DNA of 64,000 nt from the NCBI GenBank assembly GCA_964019335.1, contig OZ025681.1, forward strand, positions 310,001 to 374,000. The letters are read 5' to 3'. This DNA is from Diplonema japonicum. Its lineage: Eukaryota; Euglenozoa; Diplonemea; Diplonemida; Diplonemidae. Position 1 is the first letter of the stretch; every line of letters starts with the position of its first letter. The position numbers and the translations under genes are program-made. The notes under the pieces are model-generated. The model saw only the letters and a list, made by a program, of their open reading frames with translations. It ran no database searches and had not been told where the DNA came from. Of this stretch, positions 19,301 to 28,300 are shown piece after piece.

Positions 19301-20906
19301 TATTCATGATATTTGAGAAATCGAGGTTTCCTTTGGCTTTTCTCTCATCGGCGTCAGACTCGACCATCAGGACGAATCGGGCGTTTGCACGACGGGCCCT
19401 ACCCCTGCATTGGTTCAGCGCCACGATGTTATAGTTGCTCATGAAAAATCTAATGACAAGGGAGCAGGTTGGGATGTCGATGCCTTCCTCGTACACTGTA
19501 GTGCAAATGATAACCTTCGTGGCTCCTTCTTCAAATTCAGCGATCCGTGCGGGTTTGTCAGCGTGCCCATAGTCAACGCATACATCCGCCAGGGTAGGGT
19601 GGCTCCCGAATGTCCCTTTGAGCTTCTCTTGAAGTCTAGAACATGCAACTTTCGTTTCAACGAAGACAAGGACACGCATTGTGTCTCCAGACCGGGCCTT
19701 CTCCTCGGCTATGATGTCTGTGATAGCTTGCTCCTTTGATCCGATTGGTTCATTCAGACTGCCGAACATTTTACACACGGAAAAGAGGACCTGGTTGAGG
19801 TACTCAGCGGTTTGCTTCGGACGGACCTTCTTCTCGAACTCAGTTTTTTGTTTTTCCCAGTGGAGCCCGGCTGCCTTGACTCCAATGTTTTCAGTCAACT
19901 GCAGCACCACAATGACGTTCATCACGAGGAGTGCCAGGGCTTCGATGTCGTGACAGTTGTTCAAGTGCGCCGTGTTTTGGATTTCCTGCAACAGCGGCCT
20001 TTCGTTGGCGATGTTGGGGTTTTCCAAATAGGCCCGGACCTTTTTGCAAGTATCCATGCTCGGGTCTATGTTATGCTCCTCGATACACATGGTCATGATC
20101 TGCTTGCTGTTCGACTGTATTTTCAAGAGCTCGGTCTTCACGTACTGCTCGCAGTCAGAGGGCGAGACGTTGTAGAAAATCGGTGCGCCCCTCGCCTCGT
20201 GTTCCTCCATTTCCTTGATGTTTTCCTCGATAGTTACCGTGCAAAGCTTTGCACCGAGGATGGAGCAAAGCTTGTTAATGTTGTCTTCTAAGTTCGCGAT
20301 TTGAAACACAGGTGTTGCGGTCAGCCCGAGGATAAATGGGCGGGAGTCTTCCAGCTGCTGGTAGTGGTTCTTCATGACTGACGCTCCTGGCGACTTCTTG
20401 TTGACGTTGTGTGCTTCATCAAAAATTACCAGGCAAAAGTCCGACAGCTTTGCTGTGTTGTCACGAAGCATTTCTGAGAAAGCCCCTGTTACACCAAATA
20501 CATATTCGAAGTTTCTTATGCTGCGCAAGTCGGTGGTTTTATCCTGTAAGCTGACGATGCCCCCTGCTTGCATGTAGTGAGAGGTCATGAGTGCCACACA
20601 ACTTCTGTACTGTTGGCACGCCAAAGCCCTCGTTTGGGTCAGAAAAAGGACGGGTTTCGGTTTGTTCCTCTTCATTGCGCTACCTCTTACGTGCTCTGCG
20701 ATGCAAAATGATACCTGTGTCTTGCCGGTCCCGGTCGGCATAACTAGCAACGTGCCTTGGTTGTTGCAGCTTTTTTTGAAGGCCTCCTTCTGATACTCCC
20801 TGAGGCTTGCGTAGATTTTGTCGCGAAAATAGTGTGGGTTTTGCATGGACCACTCCATGACCTGCATCTCGTTCTGCTTGCGCTGCTGAAAATTCTGCAT
20901 CATCAT
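16308..20906 (-). CDS. RIG-I/Dicer-type SF2 helicase with an Asn/His/Gln repeat tail
   Basis: 1532 residues. Helicase motifs are complete: I (MPTGTGKT, about 56-63), Ia (TQTRALACQQ), II (FDEAH, about 162-166), III (LTATP, 195-199), IV (VLVFVET), V (CTTVYEEGIDIP) and VI (NQCRGRARR, about 498-506). The QxRGRARR form and the helical insert (about 240-400) are typical of RIG-I-like receptors and Dicer helicases, which bind double-stranded RNA. Residues about 578-632 look like the small dsRBD-like domain that follows the helicase in Dicer. No RNase III, PAZ or CARD is visible. From about 830 on the protein is Gln/Asn/Ser/Pro-rich, with heptads such as VNGHQQN at about 1240-1440. Likely role: dsRNA recognition or remodelling in silencing or defence. 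An exonuclease gene lies immediately upstream. Confidence 0.85.
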   Translation of the reverse strand: MMMQNFQQRKQNEMQVMEWSMQNPHYFRDKIYASLREYQKEAFKKSCNNQGTLLVMPTGTGKTQVSFCIAEHVRGSAMKRNKPKPVLFLTQTRALACQQYRSCVALMTSHYMQAGGIVSLQDKTTDLRSIRNFEYVFGVTGAFSEMLRDNTAKLSDFCLVIFDEAHNVNKKSPGASVMKNHYQQLEDSRPFILGLTATPVFQIANLEDNINKLCSILGAKLCTVTIEENIKEMEEHEARGAPIFYNVSPSDCEQYVKTELLKIQSNSKQIMTMCIEEHNIDPSMDTCKKVRAYLENPNIANERPLLQEIQNTAHLNNCHDIEALALLVMNVIVVLQLTENIGVKAAGLHWEKQKTEFEKKVRPKQTAEYLNQVLFSVCKMFGSLNEPIGSKEQAITDIIAEEKARSGDTMRVLVFVETKVACSRLQEKLKGTFGSHPTLADVCVDYGHADKPARIAEFEEGATKVIICTTVYEEGIDIPTCSLVIRFFMSNYNIVALNQCRGRARRANARFVLMVESDADERKAKGNLDFSNIMNKIRELPGQELQDTRALWYEDPLYAERLVSGFAEQNKREYATPFPCIYYVDGGEAGWTALITCHVGTASMKFEAHGTAVKQAVSKLMYKVCGYLVKENLIDRVKHYHKNNQKIPMKMFETQNTAVVSFTDSEATVVYTQETWQFQRTPIDKLSELTSKTYEIDAVTEETIEGWLCNITLVNRKDFGTNDAQGRRTPYPPRKTPHGQGWATKNLALQNSAIVVLSERFNFSFVVEETPIELRDKVPEVTQQTMRSEIRNYSDAKGMAVSRFVSVNTLALAPMKEMQEARREPLPPVQQVTSAPDVPDATCQTPVQYTPALGYDNVVVQKPHSQGPPSQPQHVEPPRYLQLQHSHVSNETRVPQSQGHAPQSQGIANGHPQSPYSTPSTAHALPPVQQNCGYAPQHQGIANGQYSGLTTAQGHEGGIGQSHVNRLSGPLQGTSSLPQSQEPSSYSMNGQQNSNGNVPPQGYASGPQMMRPVQSFANAPQYGMWQERASVPQSGYQQQAHPSETHAGQPQVSTPQSQPNVMHVNQRYSESPVQHPTTQIRQTDVHMQSATPCPQPQRNTSSDTPLVGEQGALQNGTVRAEMKGISELGTATPTSMQGVVPANPGSRPPVEACYTNYHPNVRQEVSSYTPQQNYVSRQGEMTQERAGVSQTQDIPQRRVEGQSQQHVEGHQQNVNNVSPYQQNVYGHQHSVNGNQQSVNTHQQNVYGHQHSVNTHQHSVNGHQQNVNRYQHANGHQTIDNTHQHNNVNGHQHSVNGHQQSVNGHQHNNVNGHQQNVNHYQHANGHQTIDNTHQHNNVNGHQHSVNGHQQSVNGHQHNNVNGHQQNVNPYQHANGHQTIVNTHQQNVSENQQSSAPPQAQSTIAHGYQSTNVPPVPPPAHGSSQQYVNTRSDASQGYTNVPHNEPSVQPAQRSYTGGEAPPASGSTPQNFTNVASPLMQEQGQGRSEPQQQYRQQPQGYHPQQGEQSWMQMQAAQGVALPTQHQQATGYYDDF
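16740..17290 (-). repeat. Coding tandem repeat: 21-bp units inside a 150-bp higher-order unit
   Basis: On the plus strand CATTGAC(A/G) steps repeat every 21 bases, encoding heptads of the form (S/N)VNGHQ(Q/H). A larger unit of 150 bases recurs: the step beginning ATTGACGTTCTGCTG after a TAG(G/T/C) triplet is at about 16804, 16954 and 17104. Recent unequal exchange is likely, so copy number probably varies. Confidence 0.85.
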
Positions 20907-21368
20907 TTTTTCTTTTTTTTCGTTCTGGTTGTTCCCCCTCCCTCCCCCTCCCCCCCACCGCCCTCCTTTTCGTGTCGTGTGGGAGAAATATTATATGAGT
21001 TAAAGGAGGCCGGTGTTGGCGGCGCCCTTAATATTATAAAAAATGTGAGATGGATTTTAGTAGCATGTAACACAGTTTCCACCACGCATAGGGTGTCTAG
21101 GTTTTCCCCAAATGAAAAGTGCACAGTTTTCTCACTTTTTTTTACTATTTGAGGCGGCCTGCCCCCCCCCCCCCCCCCCCCCATGAACAACTGAATAAAA
21201 AAGAAAAAACACACTCTTTTGTTAAAAAAAACACTTTTTGTTTCACTATTTTCTTTTTTTTTTGAATTTTCATTCTTTTTTTTTCCTCTAGGGGGGGTTT
21301 CTTTTTTGGTTAATGGTGCTTGTGCAGGGTGCCCCCACCGGCTTCCTTTAAATCATCGAGTTTTTTTT
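20907..21368. other. Spacer with repeat R4 and C/T runs
   Basis: 21001-21035 (AAAGGAGGCCGGTGTTGGCG, then GCGCCCTT) matches 50402-50438. A C run lies at about 21162-21182. The sense-strand leader of the helicase is A-rich just before its ATGATGATG. No other gene seen. Confidence 0.6.
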
Positions 21369-22271
21369 TCATTCCTTCACAGCGTTTTTTTTAAGGTGGC
21401 GGTGATAGAGATCAGCGCAAACGTGGCACATTTCACCGCACACTCGGCAATGGTTATAAAACAGTTCGGGCTTGTTTGGATAGTTTCTGCAGCACGCGGG
21501 GCAAGTTCGTCCGGATCCGGACAGGGGCAAGGGGCAGAGAACCCCGGGAGTGATAATATAAGAGAAGAAAAGGTTGTAGTCGGGACGGAGCTTCTCAACT
21601 GAGGTTAGAAGTGACGAGTACTCCATAGAAGCTGCAGACAAGAGATTCTTGAAGGAGTGGGAGGCAGGGCAAACAAGGTTAGTGTAGAGGGGGAAAAGAG
21701 ACAAAACGTCGACTGCAGCGTAAAGAAGAACCTCGTGAGCGATGGGGCGGACGGTCCAGTCGACTTCTGTGATGGAAACTGCGGATTTTAAATCAGTCAG
21801 GCGGTGGAGAGTTTCGTCGGTTTCGGATAATAATTGCAAGGTCTTCCGCAGCCCGACTACACGTGGATACCCTTCCACGCCCTTTCGTTTGATATAAGGC
21901 TTAGCCATGTGTTTCTTCTGCAATGTATCTGCAAGCTGCAGATCGACGATGTTGTTCACGTCCATTCCTAGAAAGTGTTTCAAGACGTCGCAGTCCCTTC
22001 TGCAATCCCACATCAGCACCTCTACATTAGCGTCTTCGAACAATTCTTGTAGTACTTGAGATCCCTCGGTGCCTACAGTTCGTATATCCACGATCAGTAC
22101 CTCTTCTTTCCCCTCGATCCCGATCTGTACCAGTTCTAACGTGCCTTCGCGGGACATTCTTATGCCTTCGCAGTCCAAAGCGATTCTGTTTGCGCCCTTG
22201 ACATCGGCGATGGCGCCGCGGAGGTCTTCAGCACTATCGATCAGTTTGTAACTCACATCCGTCGTGGCCAT
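21369..22271 (-). CDS. DEDDy-type 3'-5' exonuclease (EXD1/RNase D-like) with a C-terminal zinc-binding tail
   Basis: 300 residues. The N-terminal about 200 residues form a DnaQ/RNase D-like exonuclease: ExoI is ALDCEGI (Asp33/Glu35), ExoII is in MWDCRRDCDVL (Asp89 or Asp93), and ExoIII is YAAVD (Tyr184/Asp188), giving DEDDy. The LVQIG and YIKRKGVEGYPRVVGL segments resemble the EXD1/Egalitarian group, some of which act in piRNA pathways, but others are ordinary RNA-processing enzymes. The C-terminus (about 257-288) has CPAC, HCRVC and CHVC pairs and probably binds zinc. Active residues look intact. It lies directly upstream of the RIG-I/Dicer-type helicase, which suggests a shared role in RNA handling; this is inference. 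Confidence 0.85.
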   Translation of the reverse strand: MATTDVSYKLIDSAEDLRGAIADVKGANRIALDCEGIRMSREGTLELVQIGIEGKEEVLIVDIRTVGTEGSQVLQELFEDANVEVLMWDCRRDCDVLKHFLGMDVNNIVDLQLADTLQKKHMAKPYIKRKGVEGYPRVVGLRKTLQLLSETDETLHRLTDLKSAVSITEVDWTVRPIAHEVLLYAAVDVLSLFPLYTNLVCPASHSFKNLLSAASMEYSSLLTSVEKLRPDYNLFFSYIITPGVLCPLPLSGSGRTCPACCRNYPNKPELFYNHCRVCGEMCHVCADLYHRHLKKNAVKE

Positions 22272-22805
22272 ATTTTATTCTTTTTTTTTTTTTTCTCGCT
22301 TTGTCTCCCCCCCTTTTTTTTTTCGACCTCAGTTTAGCTCTTCATGCAAAAAAAGAAAAAAAGAATAAAAAAAAATAAAATAAGAAAATCACGCACAATA
22401 CCTACGAGGGAGGCAGAAGAAAAAAAGAAGAGAAAAAGTGGACGAACGCTGACACACCAGGAACCTTGGGTCGCTAATGAACTCGTTTGTTGGCTTTGCA
22501 AGAAAGAAAAAGGGGGAGGAGAAAAAAAAAAGAAAATAAAGGAAAGGTCAAGATAAGGCGTGGAGGGCGGTCTCACGGTTGGGTGGGAAGGGTAGAAAAG
22601 AAGAGCAAAAGGAAAGTTAACATGGAGCCTCCTTTTTTTTCTTTTTTTTTTTTTTCTGCTCTCTTTTTTCTTCTTGTATCCCTTTTCTCCCCATCCATTA
22701 CCCCATCATAGGGGATGTAACCATATATTTACTAAAGTTTTCTTTTCTTTTTTCTTTTTAGGAAAGAACAAATAGACGAGAATAACGCTCCACTTCTTCC
22801 TCTTA
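22272..22805. other. Spacer with leader and pyrimidine tract of the exonuclease gene
   Basis: The sense strand shows a T-rich tract (plus-strand A-rich 22348-22385) then GAAGAG and an A-rich leader to the ATG at 22271. The remainder is purine-rich with no supported gene. Confidence 0.5.
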
Positions 22806-25166
22806 TCATGGCTTGTAGGTGTAAGAAAGCCTTCCTTGGGTAAGAAGGTTCGAGCAGTCGACTGTGGCAGTGGTTGGGATGTGGAGGCCCTTGGCACCGT
22901 TGTTGAAGGTGCAGAAGTTCTCAGCGGCCCCCTGCTCTTGGTGCTGCGCCGAGGGCGGACAGGGGTAGCTCGCAGGAGGCGACACAGACCCGTCCCAGAT
23001 GTAGCTGAAAGAGTTCTCCTTGGGCCAGTAGCTGCAGTCAGCGTTCAGGGACTGCGGGGGAGGGATGATCACCCCGTTGGTGTTGTTCCTCCACTCACAG
23101 GTGCGGGTTCCGTCGGTGTTGTTGGTGACAACGGTTTCAGGAGGGCAGGTTGGCTGCGGCATCGGAGCACCGCCCTGCACGAAGGCCAGCGTGGGGGCCG
23201 AGGTGATCCCGCACTGGTTACTGCCCCTCTCGAGCCTGAGGTACCCTTCCTCGCCCCAGTCAGTCCCCCAAGAGTTCTTGATAAGCCAGTACTTGGTGCC
23301 CTGGTCCACACCGTACCCCACCAGCAGCACTGCGTGGTCGGGTTCATGGTTGCAGCACCCTGTCATGATGCCCCCTGTGTACGGCCACCACAGCTGCGTC
23401 ATCGCATCCACCGTGATGGACACAGGGCCGTACTTCACGAGGGCGGCCGCCATGGCTGCCTCGCTGTTGTTCACACCGTAGTATCCGGTCACCTTGACGT
23501 CTGCCATGGTGTGCCCCGAGGTGCACTGGGGGACATTCCCCTCCCCTGACACGTATGGGTAGCTCTCCTCCGTGGCGTCCCCGTTTTGCTTCACATACTC
23601 GATCGCAAGGTACGGCCACCCGCCGTCGCACCCGTCGCAGTTCTTTTCGCAGCTCACAAGCTCCTGCTCCGAGAGGCTCTGCAGGGGGTTGCCCGCCATC
23701 GCCCACGCCCCCTCGATCACACCGGTGGTGCTGAACGACCAGCACGACCCACATTGGGCCTGGTTCTTCACAGGGGTGACGACACCCTTCGTCCTCCAGT
23801 CGATGGACTCGGGGAGGTTTCTGACGTCCTCGTCGGTGATGGTGAGCTCCTTCGGGAGGGGCGCCACAGCACCCTCGGGCGTCTTCCTTGCACAGTCCCT
23901 GTAGTGTAGCTCATACTCTGCCTTCGACCAATCCGCCAGGCTGTTCGGCATTTTGTTGTCCACTTCCGCCGTTCTGAGGAAGGCACTCAAGTGCTTCCTG
24001 AAGTTCTGGAACCTCCGCGCCTCCTCCACGGAGTTCGCATACTGCTTGTTGTTGTGGGCCTTCCACTTCTGGAACATCTCCTGGTGCCTGTTCAGGGTGT
24101 GGGTGCGGTCAACAGGCTCCTCCAAAGGCGCAGGCCTCTTCTTCCAGTCCGGAAGCTGCTTCGATGTCCCGAAGATCGTCCTGTTGGCGGCGAGGGCTGT
24201 GCTGATGGAGAAGGAGGCGGCGCCGAACTGCATCTCGCAGGTGAACTCCGTGTTGGGAGGGAGCACGAAGTAGCAGCCGCCCCTGTTCCCGAAGTCGTTC
24301 CTGTTTGAGCCCCACGCGCAGACGTTTGCCCCGCCGATCCCGCAGTGGAAGGAGTTATAGTCGCCGTTAGTGCTGGATGAGGTGACCATCACGACGAGAT
24401 CCCGGTCGTTGTGGTTGTTTGTGTAGGCACAGTCGCACATGTTGGGCTTGGGGTAGGACACCAGGGGGCAGTCCCACTTGGTCTCGACGGCGGCGTTAGA
24501 CGAGAGGTAAGGCTGCTTGAATGATAGGGCGGCAGAGGTTCGCATGTTGATGCTGCCCTGGGCACGGCAGGTCATAGACGCCTTTGCGGGGAGGATGTAC
24601 CCGCAGGAGTAGCCACCCGTCCCGTTCACAGCGTAGCTGCAAAGCGTCATAGTCGCTCCGGAGTTCGTGTACGTGCAGTCGTATGTGTTGTGCGAGCCCC
24701 CAGAGGCCTCGAAGGACTGTGCCACCCACATGTCCGCGGACTCGGTGTTGGTGAAGGTACATGAGCCGCCCGAGCAAGGAACCGGCTTCTGATCGGTCGA
24801 AAGGACCGAACCGGTCAGAGGGGCCGTGTGGGCACCGATAAAGTGGAAGGTCCCCTGCGACTGGCACTGAAACTCGCTCCCAGCAGGGAGGATGAAGTAG
24901 CAGTCCCCGGCGCTGTAGCTGTCGGCCGCCACCCATTTCCTGCTGCAGTACGTCATCTGCTCGTCGCTGCAGGTGAAGGAGCCCTCCGTCTCCCCAGAGG
25001 CGAGCTCAACCTGGAAGAACAAGCTCACAGCCTCGTCGGCACTCCCGGTGTTCCTGTAGTTGCAGTTCCCGTTGCTCCCAGAAGGGCAGTTGATGGACGC
25101 CCACTCCATCGCCTGTGCTGAGACTGCTAGCAGCAAGGCCAGCATCGGTGCCCGTGTGGCAACCAT
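22806..25166 (-). CDS. Secreted papain-family (C1A) cysteine protease with three N-terminal Cys-rich domains
   Basis: 786 residues. A signal peptide (about 1-19) is followed by three related Cys-rich beta domains (about 25-115, 128-215, 232-322), each with a CY/CGYFILP(A/P)-type core. Then come an I29-like inhibitory prosegment (about 358-425), a complete C1A domain (about 450-668) with Gln469, Cys475 in QCGSCWSF, His611 in DHAVLLVGYG and Asn631 in NSWGTDWGEEGY, and a Cys-containing extension of about 115 residues. Ordinary cathepsins are about 330 residues, so both flanking parts are additions. Likely lysosomal or extracellular proteolysis; the N-terminal domains may bind sugar or matrix. 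All catalytic residues are present. Confidence 0.92.
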   Translation of the reverse strand: MVATRAPMLALLLAVSAQAMEWASINCPSGSNGNCNYRNTGSADEAVSLFFQVELASGETEGSFTCSDEQMTYCSRKWVAADSYSAGDCYFILPAGSEFQCQSQGTFHFIGAHTAPLTGSVLSTDQKPVPCSGGSCTFTNTESADMWVAQSFEASGGSHNTYDCTYTNSGATMTLCSYAVNGTGGYSCGYILPAKASMTCRAQGSINMRTSAALSFKQPYLSSNAAVETKWDCPLVSYPKPNMCDCAYTNNHNDRDLVVMVTSSSTNGDYNSFHCGIGGANVCAWGSNRNDFGNRGGCYFVLPPNTEFTCEMQFGAASFSISTALAANRTIFGTSKQLPDWKKRPAPLEEPVDRTHTLNRHQEMFQKWKAHNNKQYANSVEEARRFQNFRKHLSAFLRTAEVDNKMPNSLADWSKAEYELHYRDCARKTPEGAVAPLPKELTITDEDVRNLPESIDWRTKGVVTPVKNQAQCGSCWSFSTTGVIEGAWAMAGNPLQSLSEQELVSCEKNCDGCDGGWPYLAIEYVKQNGDATEESYPYVSGEGNVPQCTSGHTMADVKVTGYYGVNNSEAAMAAALVKYGPVSITVDAMTQLWWPYTGGIMTGCCNHEPDHAVLLVGYGVDQGTKYWLIKNSWGTDWGEEGYLRLERGSNQCGITSAPTLAFVQGGAPMPQPTCPPETVVTNNTDGTRTCEWRNNTNGVIIPPPQSLNADCSYWPKENSFSYIWDGSVSPPASYPCPPSAQHQEQGAAENFCTFNNGAKGLHIPTTATVDCSNLLTQGRLSYTYKP

Positions 25167-25365
25167 TTTCTTATCTTATATGTGTTTAGGTTTAGTGCTG
25201 TGTGTTTCTTTTTTCTTTTCCCCTCTTTTTTTACGAAAAGGGCTTCCGGAACATAAAGCAAGGCAACTTGAACTGACAATTCTTTTTTTTTTTTTCTCTT
25301 ACTTGAAAAAGAAAGAAATATGTTTTCCCCCATTCTGGGGGGTTTTTTTTTTCCCTTTTGTCTGC
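25167..25365 (-). promoter_or_regulatory. 199-base intercistronic spacer
   Basis: On the sense strand TATTTCTTTCTTTTTCAAG is followed by A-rich leader sequence up to the protease ATG. Predicted trans-splice acceptor. Confidence 0.4.
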
Positions 25366-28300
25366 TTACGTGTTGAGCATCGGCAGCTCTAGGATCTGTT
25401 GCAAAGGCTTATGCTTCAAGATGTTAGCGTATTGCTGTCTTTGGAATATCGACCGCGACACGCTCCAGTCGGTGTCGCGGGGGTTCCCCCAAAGTGAAAG
25501 GCGGCGTGGCTGCAAGATTGCAGGCGGAGAAGGAGGGGAAGGAAGCATCACGATCCTGGCAGACTCAACCACAACACACAGAGCTGCTGTTATCGCACTG
25601 CGCAACGTAACCTTTTTAGTCTTTCGATGCGGAGGTGGAGGTGGAGGTGGAGGTGGAGGCGACGCTGGCTTCGGCTCTGGTTCGACTGGTTGTTCAACAG
25701 GCATATTCCGAGGGCTACCTGCGTTCAAAGGAGAACGATCCCGTCTGTGTGGCTGAGGCGATCGAGGGTATTGCTGACTCTTCAGCATGAAGTACCTCCT
25801 CCGCCATTCATGGTCGAGTTCGCGGAGTTCAAGCTGATGCCGTCGGTGCAGCTCATGGATACGCCGAGCGGCCACCAGCTCTCGAGAGAGGTTAGTAGGG
25901 GAAGTCTGCCTACCTGGCATACGGTTTCCTCTAGACGTTTGAACAGAAATCCCTTGCTTGGCACACTCTGCACACGTTTCATTCTTCAGCATTGATATCA
26001 ACGCTGTCAGCCTCGGGTCAAGCTCCCGTTTGTCCTTTTCATTCGTCGCGATTTTCTTTGCAGTGTCAACGATGTCGCCATGGTGGTTCAGCACGCTCTC
26101 CCATGTCCATTCAGCGCCCGTCGGGGTGAAGTTGACTGGCTGTTTGTATACCCGTCTGCGGTGCTCAAGAGGGATATGAGCTATGACACGAGTTCCCTTT
26201 TTAAACCCCAACAATGCCGAAGTCACGTCTGGTTGCGCATTTGCCTGGTTGTTGCTGGTTGTTGTTCCCACACGGTCTTCCCCTTCCCTGGAGAACTCGT
26301 GTTGCATCTCACTGACATGTTGCGAGTGAATGATCTTCACGCTCGTGTTGCACTTTCGCATGATCGCTTTCCTCGCTGCCAAACAGTTCAGCATCGGCCC
26401 GAGGACCCGGACTACCGTGTCACCGTTTGGAGCGCTCAGGATCTCGTGGTTTTGCGCCCCCATCTTTTCGAAGATGGAGGAGGTTCGCAGGATGCTCCTG
26501 ATGTTCTTGCCCCCTGAGACGCCCAGGGTCATGTCAGTTTTCTTCTTATCATCATGTGTGATATTATCGATGACACCACGCGACAAGGCCATTGTGTGTA
26601 GTGCGGTAACATCTTTAGGGATGGCTTGAGGTATCGCGAAGTTGGCGCCGTCTTCGCCGGCAATTTCCATCACGGCTTCTTCTGCGTTGTACAGGAACGA
26701 TTTTACAGCGTGCTGTTGATTGGCACGTGTTACGGTGATGCCGCCGTCGTGGTCTCGAACGGTTATGAGGTTCCCGTCGCTGTCCTGCATCGCTACTGAG
26801 CTCATGGACTCGTTTGTCTCGGGGATGAACGCAGAAAACGGGTCGTCAAGCATGTCATCTGGGTACACCGCAGCAAGTGCTTCCTTAGCGCACGACCCGA
26901 ACGGCGCCTGTGTCAAAACATCTCCTTCTGTTTCATGAACCATCGGCATTTGTTCTTTATTAATGTGAGTCGCACGTAACACTCCAAACGCCCTTCTGAT
27001 TACATTCCGTCTTTTCTGCCATCTTTCCCCGCCAGCGCCTTCAGTTTCAAGGACCTGCTGCACTTCGGTGTCCGTTAAATTCAACTCGAGCCCCGTTTTG
27101 AACTTCTCCGCGATCCTCGTTGTCCGAATACGGTTTTTAATGGTCTCGAAGGTGGATCGCATCCGGCTGTTCGCGAGGATTTTTAACGACGAGAGGTAAT
27201 CGACGAGTGATGCCACCTCGGCTTTCGTTTCCAAAAGGGATTCCATGTAGTTCTCCTCGTTCAAGATGGTCCCCCTCGACGACGCGAATGGGAGGCGGAG
27301 CTGTCCCCTGATCGACTCGACCAACGAGAGCACATCACGGTTCATCACATCAAGGAATTGCAACAGGCTTTGCCACTGCAGGGCAAAGGCTTCTAGATCA
27401 GACGTGTCATCAACATCGTCCACCAAGCTTCTAGGGGACTCGACAGGTTTCTTTTTAACTGCCGCGTTGCCGACGTTCGGCAGCTGTGATTCACTGTTCG
27501 TTTTTTTCATAGGCTGACCCAAGCGCTGTACTGCCGGGGACTTCTTGGTTCGCGCGCCGTTCGTTGTTTTCCCCCCCGCACGCTTGGTTGCCATCTTGCC
27601 GTGCTCCAATTTCAACGTAAACTTTTTAAGCTGGAAGATTGGACCTCTCAACACACAAGGCACTGTGTTCACTGATGCATCTACCATCACACAAGGTGCG
27701 GGCTCCGAATTTGTTGAAGACAAGTTACTTGTTTCCTCCGAGCTCATCTCTGAGGTGCAAGAAGTTCCTGCAGAGGGTGACTCAGAGCTTTCGTTGTCAC
27801 TGTGTTCGAGATTTATCGCTGGTTCGGTGATGTGTAGCTCTATGTCATTGTTTTCAAAAGCGCTGATCGCCTGCTGGATGGCGGACTCAATAGCTACCGG
27901 GGTCTGGGCCTCAAGGAAGTTTTTCTTGAGATTCTCAGGCATTTGCGACAGGACAGGCTCTAATGCAACAAGGCTCTTATTCCTTTCCTCCGCGGACTGA
28001 AATTTAACATCAAGTGATTTACTACTTAAGGGAAGCGGGCTCGGGCTGAGTTCATCAGAGAGCGTCGAAGTTGTGTCGTGCCGTGAGTAGCAACTCTGGA
28101 TGCGACTCAACTGCTTCAACAAGATTTGCTTCCTGTCCTTTACGAAAACTGGAGAATCGACTTGCTTTGAATTTTGAATGTTGTTTTTTGATTTTAACCT
28201 TGACCGACCCTTACCGGGGCGCCTCTTGCCGCGTCTGTCAGGTGGTTCTCTTGGCTCTTTGGACCTCCGGTTATCGTTGGTGGCAGACAGCTCGTTTGAT

